Made by a program: the position numbers and the translations under genes | In this document: positions 27,325 to 35,171 of the stretch, in pieces | Position numbering within the stretch: the first letter of the stretch is position 1 | Layout of the letters: each line of letters begins with the position of its first letter | The notes under the pieces: generated by a model | Seen by the model: the letters and a program-made list of their open reading frames with translations, nothing else | What the model was told of the DNA's origin: nothing | The model's database searches: none | Source: Thermobaculum terrenum ATCC BAA-798 | GTDB taxonomy: Bacteria; Chloroflexota; Chloroflexia; Thermobaculales; Thermobaculaceae | Assembly: GCF_000025005.1 (NCBI RefSeq) | Contig: NC_013525.1 | Location: 879,501-943,500, forward strand | Length of the DNA stretch: 64,000 bases | Reading direction: 5' to 3'

Positions 27325-27483
27325 TTGTCTTACTACGATCGCACAGCTAGATATCTTGTATTGGCAGTCGTGATCTTACTTTTCTTGGTAACTGTGTACA
27401 TTACTTTTTTAATGCCTCACAATACTGGTCCTGCACCAAGTAGTGTGCCCTCTCCTGGACAAGTAGCTCCTTTCATAAGATAG
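27325..27483 (+). CDS. Small single-pass membrane protein
   Basis: A 52-residue gene starting TTG, six bases after a perfect AAGGAGG. MSYYDRTARYLV is followed by a hydrophobic helix (VILLFLVTVYITFLM) and a Pro/Ser-rich external tail. The strong ribosome-binding site and a hairpin 42 bases after the stop argue that it is expressed. No family recognised. It fills most of the space between two minus-strand genes. Confidence 0.6.
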   Translation: MSYYDRTARYLVLAVVILLFLVTVYITFLMPHNTGPAPSSVPSPGQVAPFIR

Positions 27484-27524
27484 AGATAATCTCCTGTATT
27501 TCGGGAACAGTGAACAGTCAGATT

Positions 27525-27548
27525 AGGACCAGTAGAAAATCTGGTCCT
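27525..27548 (+). terminator. Hairpin downstream of the small membrane protein gene
   Basis: AGGACCAG and CTGGTCCT form an eight-base stem with an eight-base loop, followed by TTCTG. It lies between the plus-strand small gene and the end of the minus-strand hydrolase at 27557. The T-tract is short, so the strength is uncertain. Confidence 0.55.
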
Positions 27549-27556
27549 TTCTGCTC

Positions 27557-28435
27557 TCAGGAAGCATGCGTTTCAAGGAAGTCAACTACTCTGTTAACAT
27601 ACGCCTCTCTATCCTGGAAATATGCGCCACAGTGTCCCACGTTTGGTAAGACCCATAACTCTTTTGGATCTCCAGCCGCTTCATAAAGTGCAATAGAATC
27701 CTCTAGACTACAGAGATCATCACATTCCCCATGGATGAGCATGATAGCTCTTGGAGAGATTTTCCTTACCTCTCGAATAGGTTCGACTTCATCTATGTCG
27801 TAGGGCAAAAACTTTTCTGCCAGGTTTACGATTGGAAATGCAGGTAAGCCCGTCTTGCTTCTGAAATATCTTCTGATAACTTTTTTCTGTGAGGCGAAGG
27901 GCGAATCAGCAATTACTGCAGATACTCTTTGATCTCTTGCTGCTGCCATTATTGCTATTGAGGCTCCCATTGAGTAGCCAATAAGAGCTACAGGTAACTG
28001 ATGAGCCCTCTTAGATGCAAGATTGATAGCAGCCAATGTATCTTGGGTCTCATAATAGCCCAGAGTGTTTATATAGGGATCGGAATCACCTCTACCTCTA
28101 TAATCAAACATCAGTATGTTCATCTTATGACGCCAAAGAGCGCCAGCTATTCCCAAGCAGTCTGACTTAGGCCTTCTATGTCCAGCAAGTGTTATGACCG
28201 TCCTCTTAGCTTCGGGATGTGTGATCCACCATCCTTTGAGCCGTATCCCATCTGATGATTGAATGACAACGTCTTCAAATGGAATTCCCAGCTCCCAGGG
28301 AGTCATTGTGCGAGGATCATAGGAGGATGGTGCCACCATTCTTCTTGCTAGCTGGCGGGCACCCAAGGTCATAAGGACCGTTGCCCCTATTGGCACACTT
28401 ATGAGCATGTTTATCTTAGCCACTTTGCCAGCCAT
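27557..28435 (-). CDS. Membrane-anchored alpha/beta hydrolase
   Basis: 292 residues. An N-terminal hydrophobic segment (residues 10-25) may anchor it. The hydrolase core shows GHRRPKSDC, FDYRGRGDSD, the nucleophile elbow GYSMGAS, an Asp in GECDDLC and a His in NVGHCGAYF. Related proteins include BAAT/dipeptidyl-type and esterase-like hydrolases; the substrate is unknown. Divergent from the acidic small protein at 28.5 kb. Confidence 0.82.
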   Translation of the reverse strand: MAGKVAKINMLISVPIGATVLMTLGARQLARRMVAPSSYDPRTMTPWELGIPFEDVVIQSSDGIRLKGWWITHPEAKRTVITLAGHRRPKSDCLGIAGALWRHKMNILMFDYRGRGDSDPYINTLGYYETQDTLAAINLASKRAHQLPVALIGYSMGASIAIMAAARDQRVSAVIADSPFASQKKVIRRYFRSKTGLPAFPIVNLAEKFLPYDIDEVEPIREVRKISPRAIMLIHGECDDLCSLEDSIALYEAAGDPKELWVLPNVGHCGAYFQDREAYVNRVVDFLETHAS

Positions 28436-28515
28436 TCCTAGTAAGGATTATATCACCATACTGTGGCACTGCTCTTGCTCTCTATTAGGAGAATAATTTA
28501 TCAGGAGGAAATAGA

Positions 28516-28722
28516 ATGTCACTCACCGACCCAAACATTGTTGATACTGAACCCAATCCTGTTGATGAAAGTCTTCCAGACACAGGTCAACCTGACAACG
28601 CTGATGCGGGACTAACCGGATCTGGAGATGTTGATATCGATGCTACTCCAGAGCGCGGAGAGCCTCCCGAGGAAGAAATGTCGGATAACGATGTAAAAGT
28701 AGATAGAAACCTTGGGAGCTAG
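28516..28722 (+). CDS. Small acidic, probably disordered protein
   Basis: 68 residues with a strong AGGAGG seven bases before the ATG. It is rich in Asp, Glu, Pro, Gly and Asn, with almost no hydrophobic core, so it is probably intrinsically disordered. No family recognised. It stands alone between minus-strand genes. Confidence 0.6.
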   Translation: MSLTDPNIVDTEPNPVDESLPDTGQPDNADAGLTGSGDVDIDATPERGEPPEEEMSDNDVKVDRNLGS

Positions 28723-28758
28723 TCAGAGCCGAGAACAATAGTCCTAGCAAACGTTGCG

Positions 28759-29121
28759 TTACACTGTAGAGAGCCACGATGGAGGATTTGTCCAGTCGCT
28801 GGCCTCTACTGCATTCAGGTCCACATATAGGGTTATGGTTTGTTCATTTACTTGATACACAGCCTGGTGGGGAATGTACAAAGTTGGCTTGCCAGTGCTT
28901 CCTTCCACCTCGACTACAGCATCAGGTATTCCCTCTCTCTCATCTATGCTTAGTTCCGTAGTGTCTTCGGTTTCTCTCATACCTACTTGGGCTATGCTAT
29001 GCCGCTCCCCGGTGATATCTTGACCAAAGTGCACAGCCTTGACCTTGCCAAGAGTAGTTCCATCAGAAGTCTTGACCTGCATGCCTTCCTTGACCATATG
29101 GAAAGTAGTAGGATCTGCCAT
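28759..29121 (-). CDS. DUF2171 / PRC-barrel-like protein
   Basis: 120 residues from the ATG at 29121, which follows GCAGGAGAAGG; an in-frame upstream ATG at 29175 lacks this. The GMQVKTSDGTTLGKVKAVHFG core is typical of DUF2171, a PRC-barrel-like small beta domain seen in many soil and radiation-tolerant bacteria, often in stress contexts. Function not established. Confidence 0.7.
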   Translation of the reverse strand: MADPTTFHMVKEGMQVKTSDGTTLGKVKAVHFGQDITGERHSIAQVGMRETEDTTELSIDEREGIPDAVVEVEGSTGKPTLYIPHQAVYQVNEQTITLYVDLNAVEASDWTNPPSWLSTV

Positions 29122-29179
29122 TTCCTTCTCCTGCGCATTTTTATAGTTTATAAGCCAAAACTTGGAAGGGGTCAATCCA

Positions 29180-29800
29180 CTAACTTGCTAAACCTCTAAT
29201 GTGCTGTAGCATAAGGTCGCTCATATTTGGCCCTTGCCAACCAAGGGGAGTATATACATACCATCTCTTGTTGCCTTGCTGATCTATGATGAATATCCCA
29301 GGGGTATGTATAATTTGTCCACCGTATTTCTGGCTTTTCTCAGATAATACATTGTAATTCTTCCAAACAGTCCTTAGAGTAGATGGGCTGCCATTCAAGA
29401 AGTGGAAGTTAGATATCTCCTCTAATCCCCACTGCCTTATAGCTTTATTTATATCCTTCTTACTAGATACTTCAGGATTAACGTTTATTGCCAGAAATAC
29501 TACTTGATCTCTCAAGCTTCCTAAGTTTTGGTAGGCCTTTTTAATATCCTGGGAAGTTAGAATACATATATCAGCACAGTGCGGGTCCATGAATGACAAT
29601 ACCACTATCTTCCCATGAAGGTCAGATAGACTCATTTGTCTACCGTGCTGATCTATCAGGCTAAAATCAGGGGCCTTGCCAGAAAGTTCTGTCCCTGCAT
29701 ACTGTTCTGAATCATTTCGAGCCAGTGGTTTAGTGCACGAAACTGTAAGTATCGATAATAGCATAGCTAGATATATGATTTTCGAGACTAATTTTGCCAC
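29180..29800 (-). CDS. SCO1/SenC-like thioredoxin-fold lipoprotein
   Basis: 206 residues. The signal peptide ends in a lipobox VSC, so it is membrane-tethered outside. The redox and copper motif CADIC follows LSFMDPH, and a later HTPGIFIID supplies the conserved His region. SCO proteins deliver copper to the CuA site of cytochrome c oxidase or keep its cysteines reduced. The start overlaps the preceding propeller gene by 13 bases, so the two are translationally coupled. No oxidase subunit is in the window. Confidence 0.82.
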   Translation of the reverse strand: MAKLVSKIIYLAMLLSILTVSCTKPLARNDSEQYAGTELSGKAPDFSLIDQHGRQMSLSDLHGKIVVLSFMDPHCADICILTSQDIKKAYQNLGSLRDQVVFLAINVNPEVSSKKDINKAIRQWGLEEISNFHFLNGSPSTLRTVWKNYNVLSEKSQKYGGQIIHTPGIFIIDQQGNKRWYVYTPLGWQGPNMSDLMLQHIRGLAS

Positions 29801-30678
29801 GACAGCCCTCCATCACGGCTTACGTAGACATTACCTTGTTGATCAAGTACCGCAAGCATGTTTGACTCTGGGTCTCCTACTGCTACGGAGATGATGAGGC
29901 CACTAGTAGTTAGTGGTATCTTTTGCCAACCTGATGAGGTTAGTTTCCAGAGGCCAACGGATGTGCCAGCGTAGAGTATATTGCTATTTGGTTGTAAGTT
30001 GATATCCATAACTACGCCACCTGGACTACTAATTGGCTGCCAGCTGTGCCCGCCATCTTTACTTTCCCATATCTCAGAGGCTACCCCAGCATAGATTTGC
30101 TTGCTATCTTGAGGGGCTATAGCTATGCTCGTTATACCACCCTCACTCCCTTGAGGTGCTCCAGTCTTTTGCCAAGTATTCCCTTCGTCACTGCTTACGT
30201 AGATGCCTCCTTGCGAAGACGCTATGTATATGTACCTGCCATCTTGAGATGCAGCTATATCTTCAATTGATACGGATGCTGGGGGTTTGATTAACCTCAG
30301 ATTATGGGAGCTGTCGAGGAAGTAGATGTTTTTCTTTGTTGCGAAGTACATGGAATTGTCTGGTAAGGGGCAGATACTTATAATGTTTGCTATTTCAGAT
30401 GTCAGTGTCCCCCAGTTCTTGCCGCCATCTTGGCTTATCATTAGCCCACCCCCGAATCCGAAGTAGACATTTGTATCGGAAACAGCCACTACCCTAGGTT
30501 CATCAACGGCAAAGTGATGGGTGGCTACTACCTGCTGCTTTGAGGACTGCTGTCTTGCTAGTATAAGGTTACCCAGGGCTAGTCCAACTACAGCGCCTAG
30601 TATGGCGGTGATACCTATATAGAGCATGAATTTAATACGTTGAGAGGTAAGAATCTTAGATCTGGTGTTTACTTTCAA
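29788..30678 (-). CDS. Membrane-anchored BNR/YCF48-like beta-propeller protein
   Basis: 296 residues. A single N-terminal helix (residues 18-40) is followed by at least four Asp-box repeats: SQDGGKNW, SSDEGNTW, SKDGGHSW and SRDGGLSW, the last at the very C-terminus. Such propellers occur in sialidases, sortilins and the YCF48 photosystem assembly factor. Catalytic sialidase residues are not evident. The TTG start is weakly marked. It is coupled to the SCO-like gene, suggesting a role in assembling a membrane redox complex. Confidence 0.75.
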   Translation of the reverse strand: MKVNTRSKILTSQRIKFMLYIGITAILGAVVGLALGNLILARQQSSKQQVVATHHFAVDEPRVVAVSDTNVYFGFGGGLMISQDGGKNWGTLTSEIANIISICPLPDNSMYFATKKNIYFLDSSHNLRLIKPPASVSIEDIAASQDGRYIYIASSQGGIYVSSDEGNTWQKTGAPQGSEGGITSIAIAPQDSKQIYAGVASEIWESKDGGHSWQPISSPGGVVMDINLQPNSNILYAGTSVGLWKLTSSGWQKIPLTTSGLIISVAVGDPESNMLAVLDQQGNVYVSRDGGLSWQN

Positions 30679-30768
30679 CTCTTGATCTATAAACCCCTGA
30701 CTGACATAAATTATCCGTCAGGAAATTGTAGCATCTGGAGCAAAAAGGTATTGAGTAATGTGGAATTG

Positions 30769-31419
30769 CTATAAGTATCTTAGGAACCAGTCCCTGGCTA
30801 GATCTGCAACTACCTCTAACTTGCCTGGCTCTTCAAATAGGTGACTAGCGCCTTCTACTATCTCTAATCTTTTCGCACAATTCAATTTATCAAATGCTCT
30901 TCTGTTCAGTTCTATAACCGGGTAATCTAGGCTCCCTACTATCAGCAGAGTTGCAGCTTTTACTTGCTCGAGATAAGGTTCCGCTAGATCTGGTCTACCT
31001 CCTCTTGAGACGACGGCTCCAATGTCGTCAGGGTTTCTGGCTGCCGTTATTAGGGCTGCTGCAGCGCCGGTGCTTGCTCCAAATAATCCTTTGTTGAGTC
31101 CTACCAGGTCGTCTCTGTTATTTGCCCAATGCAGGGCGGCTTCAACCCTACTGGAGAGTTTGGGGATATCGAATCTCAGTTGGCTACTTCTTAGATCTAT
31201 AACCTCTTCCTCAGAGCTAAGTAGATCCATCAGTATAGTAGCTAAACCTGCGGCATTTAGACGTTCGGCTACAAATCTATTTCTGGGGCTAAACCTGCTG
31301 CTACCGGTGCCATGTGCGAATATAACCAATCCTCGTGGATCTGAAGGTATACATAGGAAACCCTTAAGCTGGGTGCTATCAGCTAATATGGTTATCTCCT
31401 GTTCACCTAAGGTGTTCAC
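30769..31419 (-). CDS. Dienelactone-hydrolase-like alpha/beta hydrolase
   Basis: 216 residues, GTG start two bases after the phosphoribosyltransferase stop, with GGGAGAG ahead. FAHGTGSSRFSPRNR, the nucleophile elbow GASTGAAAAL, an acid in GSLDYPV and a His in GASHLFEEPG outline the catalytic set. Paired phosphoribosyltransferase and hydrolase genes, or fusions of the two, are known in other bacteria. The reaction is not established. Confidence 0.82.
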   Translation of the reverse strand: MNTLGEQEITILADSTQLKGFLCIPSDPRGLVIFAHGTGSSRFSPRNRFVAERLNAAGLATILMDLLSSEEEVIDLRSSQLRFDIPKLSSRVEAALHWANNRDDLVGLNKGLFGASTGAAAALITAARNPDDIGAVVSRGGRPDLAEPYLEQVKAATLLIVGSLDYPVIELNRRAFDKLNCAKRLEIVEGASHLFEEPGKLEVVADLARDWFLRYL

Positions 31420-31421
31420 AG

Positions 31422-32081
31422 CTACATCTCTCCCTTGCTTTGAGCCTGTTCTTGGGTCGATTCTATTAGACGTTTGACCTCCTCATCCGATATCTGCCTG
31501 AAGTCACTGTACCACAAGCCAACTGCCCCAAGCTCCGAAGGGGTTAGTAAACATACTAGCTCGTCTACCAGACTACGCATGAATGGAATTGCCTGTGAGG
31601 CGCATACTGGTATTGCCAGAATTATCTTCTTAGGATTTCTGCGCCTGACTGACTCCACAGCTGCTCTAGCTGTTACGCCTGTTGCTAGGCCATCATCTAC
31701 TATAATCACAGTCTTACCTTCGAGAGGGATGTCTGGTCTCCCATCTCTATATTCCTGTGTCCTTCTTTGTAGCTCTTGAGCTTCCTCTTGAGATACTTTC
31801 TCTATATATTCTTTGCTAACTCCAAGGAGTCTTATCAATCGGTCGTCCAGAACCCTTATACCTCCTGGTGCTATTGCTCCTATACCTAGTTCGGGTTGCC
31901 CTGGGGCACCTAGCTTGCGAGCTACCAGCACGTCCATTGGGACACCCAGGTAGGTTGCTATCTCGTAACCTACCGGCACTCCTCCTCTTGGTAGTGCTAG
32001 TACTACTACATCCCCTTGTCCTTTATATAGAGATAGCTTCTCGGCCAGCTTTCTGCCTGCTTCGGATCTGTTTCTGAACAT
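31422..32081 (-). CDS. Phosphoribosyltransferase-domain protein
   Basis: 219 residues from the ATG at 32081 (AGGGGAAAAG upstream; an ATG 42 bases earlier is possible). The PRPP loop reads VIIVDDGLATGVTA. The N-terminal FRNRSEAGRKLAEKL and VLALPRGGVPVG are typical of the stand-alone type I PRTase linked to dienelactone-like hydrolases. It is followed immediately by such a hydrolase. A nucleobase salvage role is not demonstrated. Confidence 0.85.
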   Translation of the reverse strand: MFRNRSEAGRKLAEKLSLYKGQGDVVVLALPRGGVPVGYEIATYLGVPMDVLVARKLGAPGQPELGIGAIAPGGIRVLDDRLIRLLGVSKEYIEKVSQEEAQELQRRTQEYRDGRPDIPLEGKTVIIVDDGLATGVTARAAVESVRRRNPKKIILAIPVCASQAIPFMRSLVDELVCLLTPSELGAVGLWYSDFRQISDEEVKRLIESTQEQAQSKGEM

Positions 32082-32133
32082 GATCTTTTCCCCTGATGGA
32101 TTTTGTAGCAAGGTGGATTCCAAGGCAGCAGCA

Positions 32134-32766
32134 TTATGATAGGTATCTGTGGACTTCTGCGTCCTTAGACTTTGTCTTCCATTTCTGTTCTTTCAGAAAG
32201 TGTTCTACCCAAGGACCAGTGCTCAACAAACCAGATGTAGCAAAGGCGTGTACTATCATAGGAGCTATTAAGGACTCTCCGGTTATCAAAAAAAGGCAAC
32301 CAAACAGGAAACCAGCCGCAGTAACGCCTGCTACAGCTTTGCTTCCCCATTTAGCAGGTATATGGTAAGCGCCGAATACTAGGGTAGATATGAATAATGC
32401 AGTGGGATTGCCTATGTAGTTACCCAACAGCCCAATCATGATACCCCTGAAAACCAATTCTTCTGCGGGTGCATTCAGCACGCAGTAGTATGTTGTTTCA
32501 AGTAGTACATCAGGGGTTGTAGGACTGGAATTCCATTTGAGGACCTTTACCCGAAATGCCCAACTTACTACGCCAATTATGATGCCAATCAATATCGCTG
32601 GTAATAGGGTGTGTGCACCACTAAAGTACAAGCCAATATCCTTTGCGGATAAAGGAGTGGCTAGAATCAGCATTGCTGGGATAGCTATCATTGGGACTAT
32701 TCGAAACGGGAAATCCCACTTCATCCAGCTTATGGAATCTTTTACAGTAACTTTTCTGCTGGACAT
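32134..32766 (-). CDS. CPBP-family intramembrane metalloprotease (CAAX protease-like)
   Basis: 210 residues with about five or six membrane helices. The signature NAPAEELVFRG (EExxxR), a second motif FGAYHIP and a third MIVHAFAT give the Glu and His metal ligands of the CPBP/Abi family. Members cleave prenylated or other membrane-associated peptides, and some give bacteriocin immunity. Part of the four-gene unit from 33139 down to 30769. Confidence 0.83.
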   Translation of the reverse strand: MSSRKVTVKDSISWMKWDFPFRIVPMIAIPAMLILATPLSAKDIGLYFSGAHTLLPAILIGIIIGVVSWAFRVKVLKWNSSPTTPDVLLETTYYCVLNAPAEELVFRGIMIGLLGNYIGNPTALFISTLVFGAYHIPAKWGSKAVAGVTAAGFLFGCLFLITGESLIAPMIVHAFATSGLLSTGPWVEHFLKEQKWKTKSKDAEVHRYLS

Positions 32767-32785
32767 TCTGGTACCCGGTGTACTG

Positions 32786-33139
32786 CTAGCCGAATAATTT
32801 ATCGAGGTAGTTATTTACGTCTTGTCTATAAGTATCTCTTTTCCCGAGATCCTTTGTTATCCATTCCCTGATTGGGTTACCATATTTGAGATGTTCTCTA
32901 ACTATACGCTGAAGCCTCTCTGGAGTGACGCCACCGTACCAAACCCGGTCGGGATAGATGATTAGTGTAGGACCTAACTCACACAGTTTACTGCAAGCTG
33001 CTGGACGAAGGAGGACATCTCCTTCTAAGCCTTCGTCTCTTAGAGCCTGTTCTAGCACTGTAATTAATTGGGATGTGTTGCGCTTGGAGCAATCGGCTCC
33101 AGCGCAGATAGCTACGCTATACTTCATATCTTTTTCCAT
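32786..33139 (-). CDS. Thioredoxin-like [2Fe-2S] ferredoxin
   Basis: 117 residues (or 113 from an ATG at 33127). CAGADC near the N-terminus and CSKLCELGP later supply four cysteines in the spacing of the thioredoxin-like ferredoxins related to NuoE. A C-terminal extension (WITKDLGKRDTYRQ and beyond) is rich in charged residues. First gene of the minus-strand operon with the CPBP protease, PRTase and hydrolase. Redox partner unknown. Confidence 0.83.
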   Translation of the reverse strand: MEKDMKYSVAICAGADCSKRNTSQLITVLEQALRDEGLEGDVLLRPAACSKLCELGPTLIIYPDRVWYGGVTPERLQRIVREHLKYGNPIREWITKDLGKRDTYRQDVNNYLDKLFG

Positions 33140-33201
33140 TACATAACTTAGTTAGATTATACTACTAACAGCTTGTGTATTGCCCCTTGGGTGAGAACTG
33201 T

Positions 33202-33822
33202 ATGTATGACTTCACAATCATAAAGTCTACAAAGCTATCAGTGTACATTAGGCGCATAGCTGATATCCTAGTAATACTTGGGGTCCTGCTGGTTCTAAGT
33301 TGCATGCCGGGGGCTGCTCGAGAGGACACCTTCCCTCAAAGTAATCTAGAGAAGATAGAAATCACCAGTCCGGATTTTATTCAGGAGAATTCAAAGTTAG
33401 TGATACCAACAAAGTTCACCTGCGATGGAGAGGATATATCTCCCACCTTGAAGTGGAAAGGGGTACCTCCCAAAGCTCAGAGCTTAGTGTTGATCATGGA
33501 TGATCCCGATGCTCCTGGTCATATATCTCCATGGTCGCATTGGGTCATGTTCAATATTCCTGCGACTCAAATTGGCTTGCCACAAGCTTTACCTAGAACT
33601 ATTAGGCTGCCTAATGGAGCCGTACAGGGAGTAAATGACTTCAAAGAGCATGGGTACCGCGGCCCTTGTCCTCCTAATGGCACTCACAGGTACTACTTTC
33701 ATCTATATGCCTTAGATATCAGGCTGAATCTCACCCCTAATGCGACAAGAGATGCGGTACTGAAAGCAATGAAAGGACATGTAATTGCTTATGGAGAGCT
33801 GGTAGCGAATTATAGCAGGTAG
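33202..33822 (+). CDS. YbhB/YbcL (PEBP, Raf-kinase-inhibitor-like) exported protein
   Basis: 206 residues. A hydrophobic signal segment ending LSC (lipobox-like) leads into the PEBP fold: TCDGEDISPTLKW, DDPDAPG, WSHWVMFNIP and YRGPCPPNGTHRYYFHLYAL. The ATG at 33202 has GGTGAG six bases ahead, better than the GTG nine codons upstream. These proteins bind small anionic ligands; the role here is unknown. It is followed 87 bases later by an FAD oxidoreductase. Confidence 0.87.
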   Translation: MYDFTIIKSTKLSVYIRRIADILVILGVLLVLSCMPGAAREDTFPQSNLEKIEITSPDFIQENSKLVIPTKFTCDGEDISPTLKWKGVPPKAQSLVLIMDDPDAPGHISPWSHWVMFNIPATQIGLPQALPRTIRLPNGAVQGVNDFKEHGYRGPCPPNGTHRYYFHLYALDIRLNLTPNATRDAVLKAMKGHVIAYGELVANYSR

Positions 33823-33909
33823 CTCGAGTTGTTATATTATTACGAAATTCTTGATCGACAATACCTAGATCTGGTGCCGTAGTAGCAATTTGCTTATACA
33901 TGGAGGAAT

Positions 33910-35121
33910 ATGACTGATAAAAGGTACGTAATAGTAGGAAATGGCATAGCTGGGACGACCTGCGCTGAGACCCTGCGCAAACTTGACCCTAATTGCAAGA
34001 TTACTATAGTTGCCGCTGAACCATACCCTCTATATAACAGAGTAGCTCTTCCACGGTTTCTGAAGGGGATAGTTAGAGAAGAAAAGGTATTCATGCGTAC
34101 CTTCGAGCAACACAGGGAGAAGGGCATAGACCTGCTCACATGCACCGTTGCCCAACACTTGGATACTAATGAGCAGTTACTGTACCTGGATAACGGGCAG
34201 ATACTTCCTTACGATGCCCTTCTTATAGCTACGGGTGGTAGGCCTAACAAACTACCTTGTGAAGGTGGAGATCTCCCCTTTGTATTTAACTTTCAAACCA
34301 TGGATGATACTAAGAATATCATCAGGGAGGCTACTGAAGGAAAGTCTGGGGTTGTAGTAGGGGGGTCATTCATATCCTATGAGCTTGCTGAAGGTTTTGC
34401 AATGCGAGGGCTTAAGACTACTTGGGTTATGAGGGGCCCTAGGTTTCTTCGCAGAACCTTGGATGAAGAGGGTGGCGCTATAGTGCATGAGCTTGCCAGG
34501 GAGCATGGAGTAGAAATTATCTACCAAGATGAGGTTGAAAAGATAGTCTCGGATGATGGCGTTAGAGGTCGGGTCATCACCAAGAAAGGGCGTGAAATCG
34601 ATGTAGACATTGTTGGGGTAGGTGTAGGGCTTACTTTGAACACTGATTTTCTGCAGGGAAGTCCTATAAGGATAAATAGAGGGGTTGTGGTAGATGAGTA
34701 CCTTCGGACCAATATAAATAACGTATATGCTGCTGGTGATATAGCTGAATTCTACGATGTTATCATCCAGAGCTACAACATCATGGGAACTTGGGATAAC
34801 GCCCTCTCTCAGGGTAGGGTAGCTGCAATCAATATGGCCGGAGGTAATGAGATCTATAAGGAAGTTCCTACCTACACCAGCCCGCTGTTCAATTCTAATA
34901 TTGCAGTTATAGGGGCAACTCCTGAGATAAATCCAAATCTGGAGTATGTAGTAAGGGCTGACATAGATTCTAAAGAATACAAAAAGCTATTCTTTATCGA
35001 GGACAGGCTAGTAGGTGCTATCACAATTGGGAGTCCGCGGGGAAGAAAGAGAATGATTAGCATGATTCTCGCCGGAGAGAAAATAGAGGGACCCCGAGAG
35101 AGCCTGCTTGATCTTAAGTAA
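33910..35121 (+). CDS. FAD/NAD(P)-dependent pyridine nucleotide-disulfide-type oxidoreductase
   Basis: 403 residues. FAD motif VIVGNGIAGTTCAETL, second nucleotide-binding motif VVVGGSFISYELAEGF and the C-terminal VYAAGDIAEF are clear. The arrangement resembles ferredoxin/rubredoxin reductases and the N-terminal part of NirB. No redox-active CxxC is seen, so it is probably a reductase of a small iron-sulfur protein. GGAGG precedes the ATG. Confidence 0.86.
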   Translation: MTDKRYVIVGNGIAGTTCAETLRKLDPNCKITIVAAEPYPLYNRVALPRFLKGIVREEKVFMRTFEQHREKGIDLLTCTVAQHLDTNEQLLYLDNGQILPYDALLIATGGRPNKLPCEGGDLPFVFNFQTMDDTKNIIREATEGKSGVVVGGSFISYELAEGFAMRGLKTTWVMRGPRFLRRTLDEEGGAIVHELAREHGVEIIYQDEVEKIVSDDGVRGRVITKKGREIDVDIVGVGVGLTLNTDFLQGSPIRINRGVVVDEYLRTNINNVYAAGDIAEFYDVIIQSYNIMGTWDNALSQGRVAAINMAGGNEIYKEVPTYTSPLFNSNIAVIGATPEINPNLEYVVRADIDSKEYKKLFFIEDRLVGAITIGSPRGRKRMISMILAGEKIEGPRESLLDLK

Positions 35122-35130
35122 AATTAGTCT

Positions 35131-35171
35131 TAAGTAAACTTGGGGAGGTATAACCTCCCCAAGTTTACTTA
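35131..35171. terminator. Bidirectional hairpin terminator
   Basis: TAAGTAAACTTGGGGAGGT and ACCTCCCCAAGTTTACTTA are perfect 19-base arms around ATA. It lies nine bases after the oxidoreductase stop and overlaps the stop codon of the convergent GH130 gene at 35169. No long T-tract follows, though the base of the stem is A/T-rich. Confidence 0.78.
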
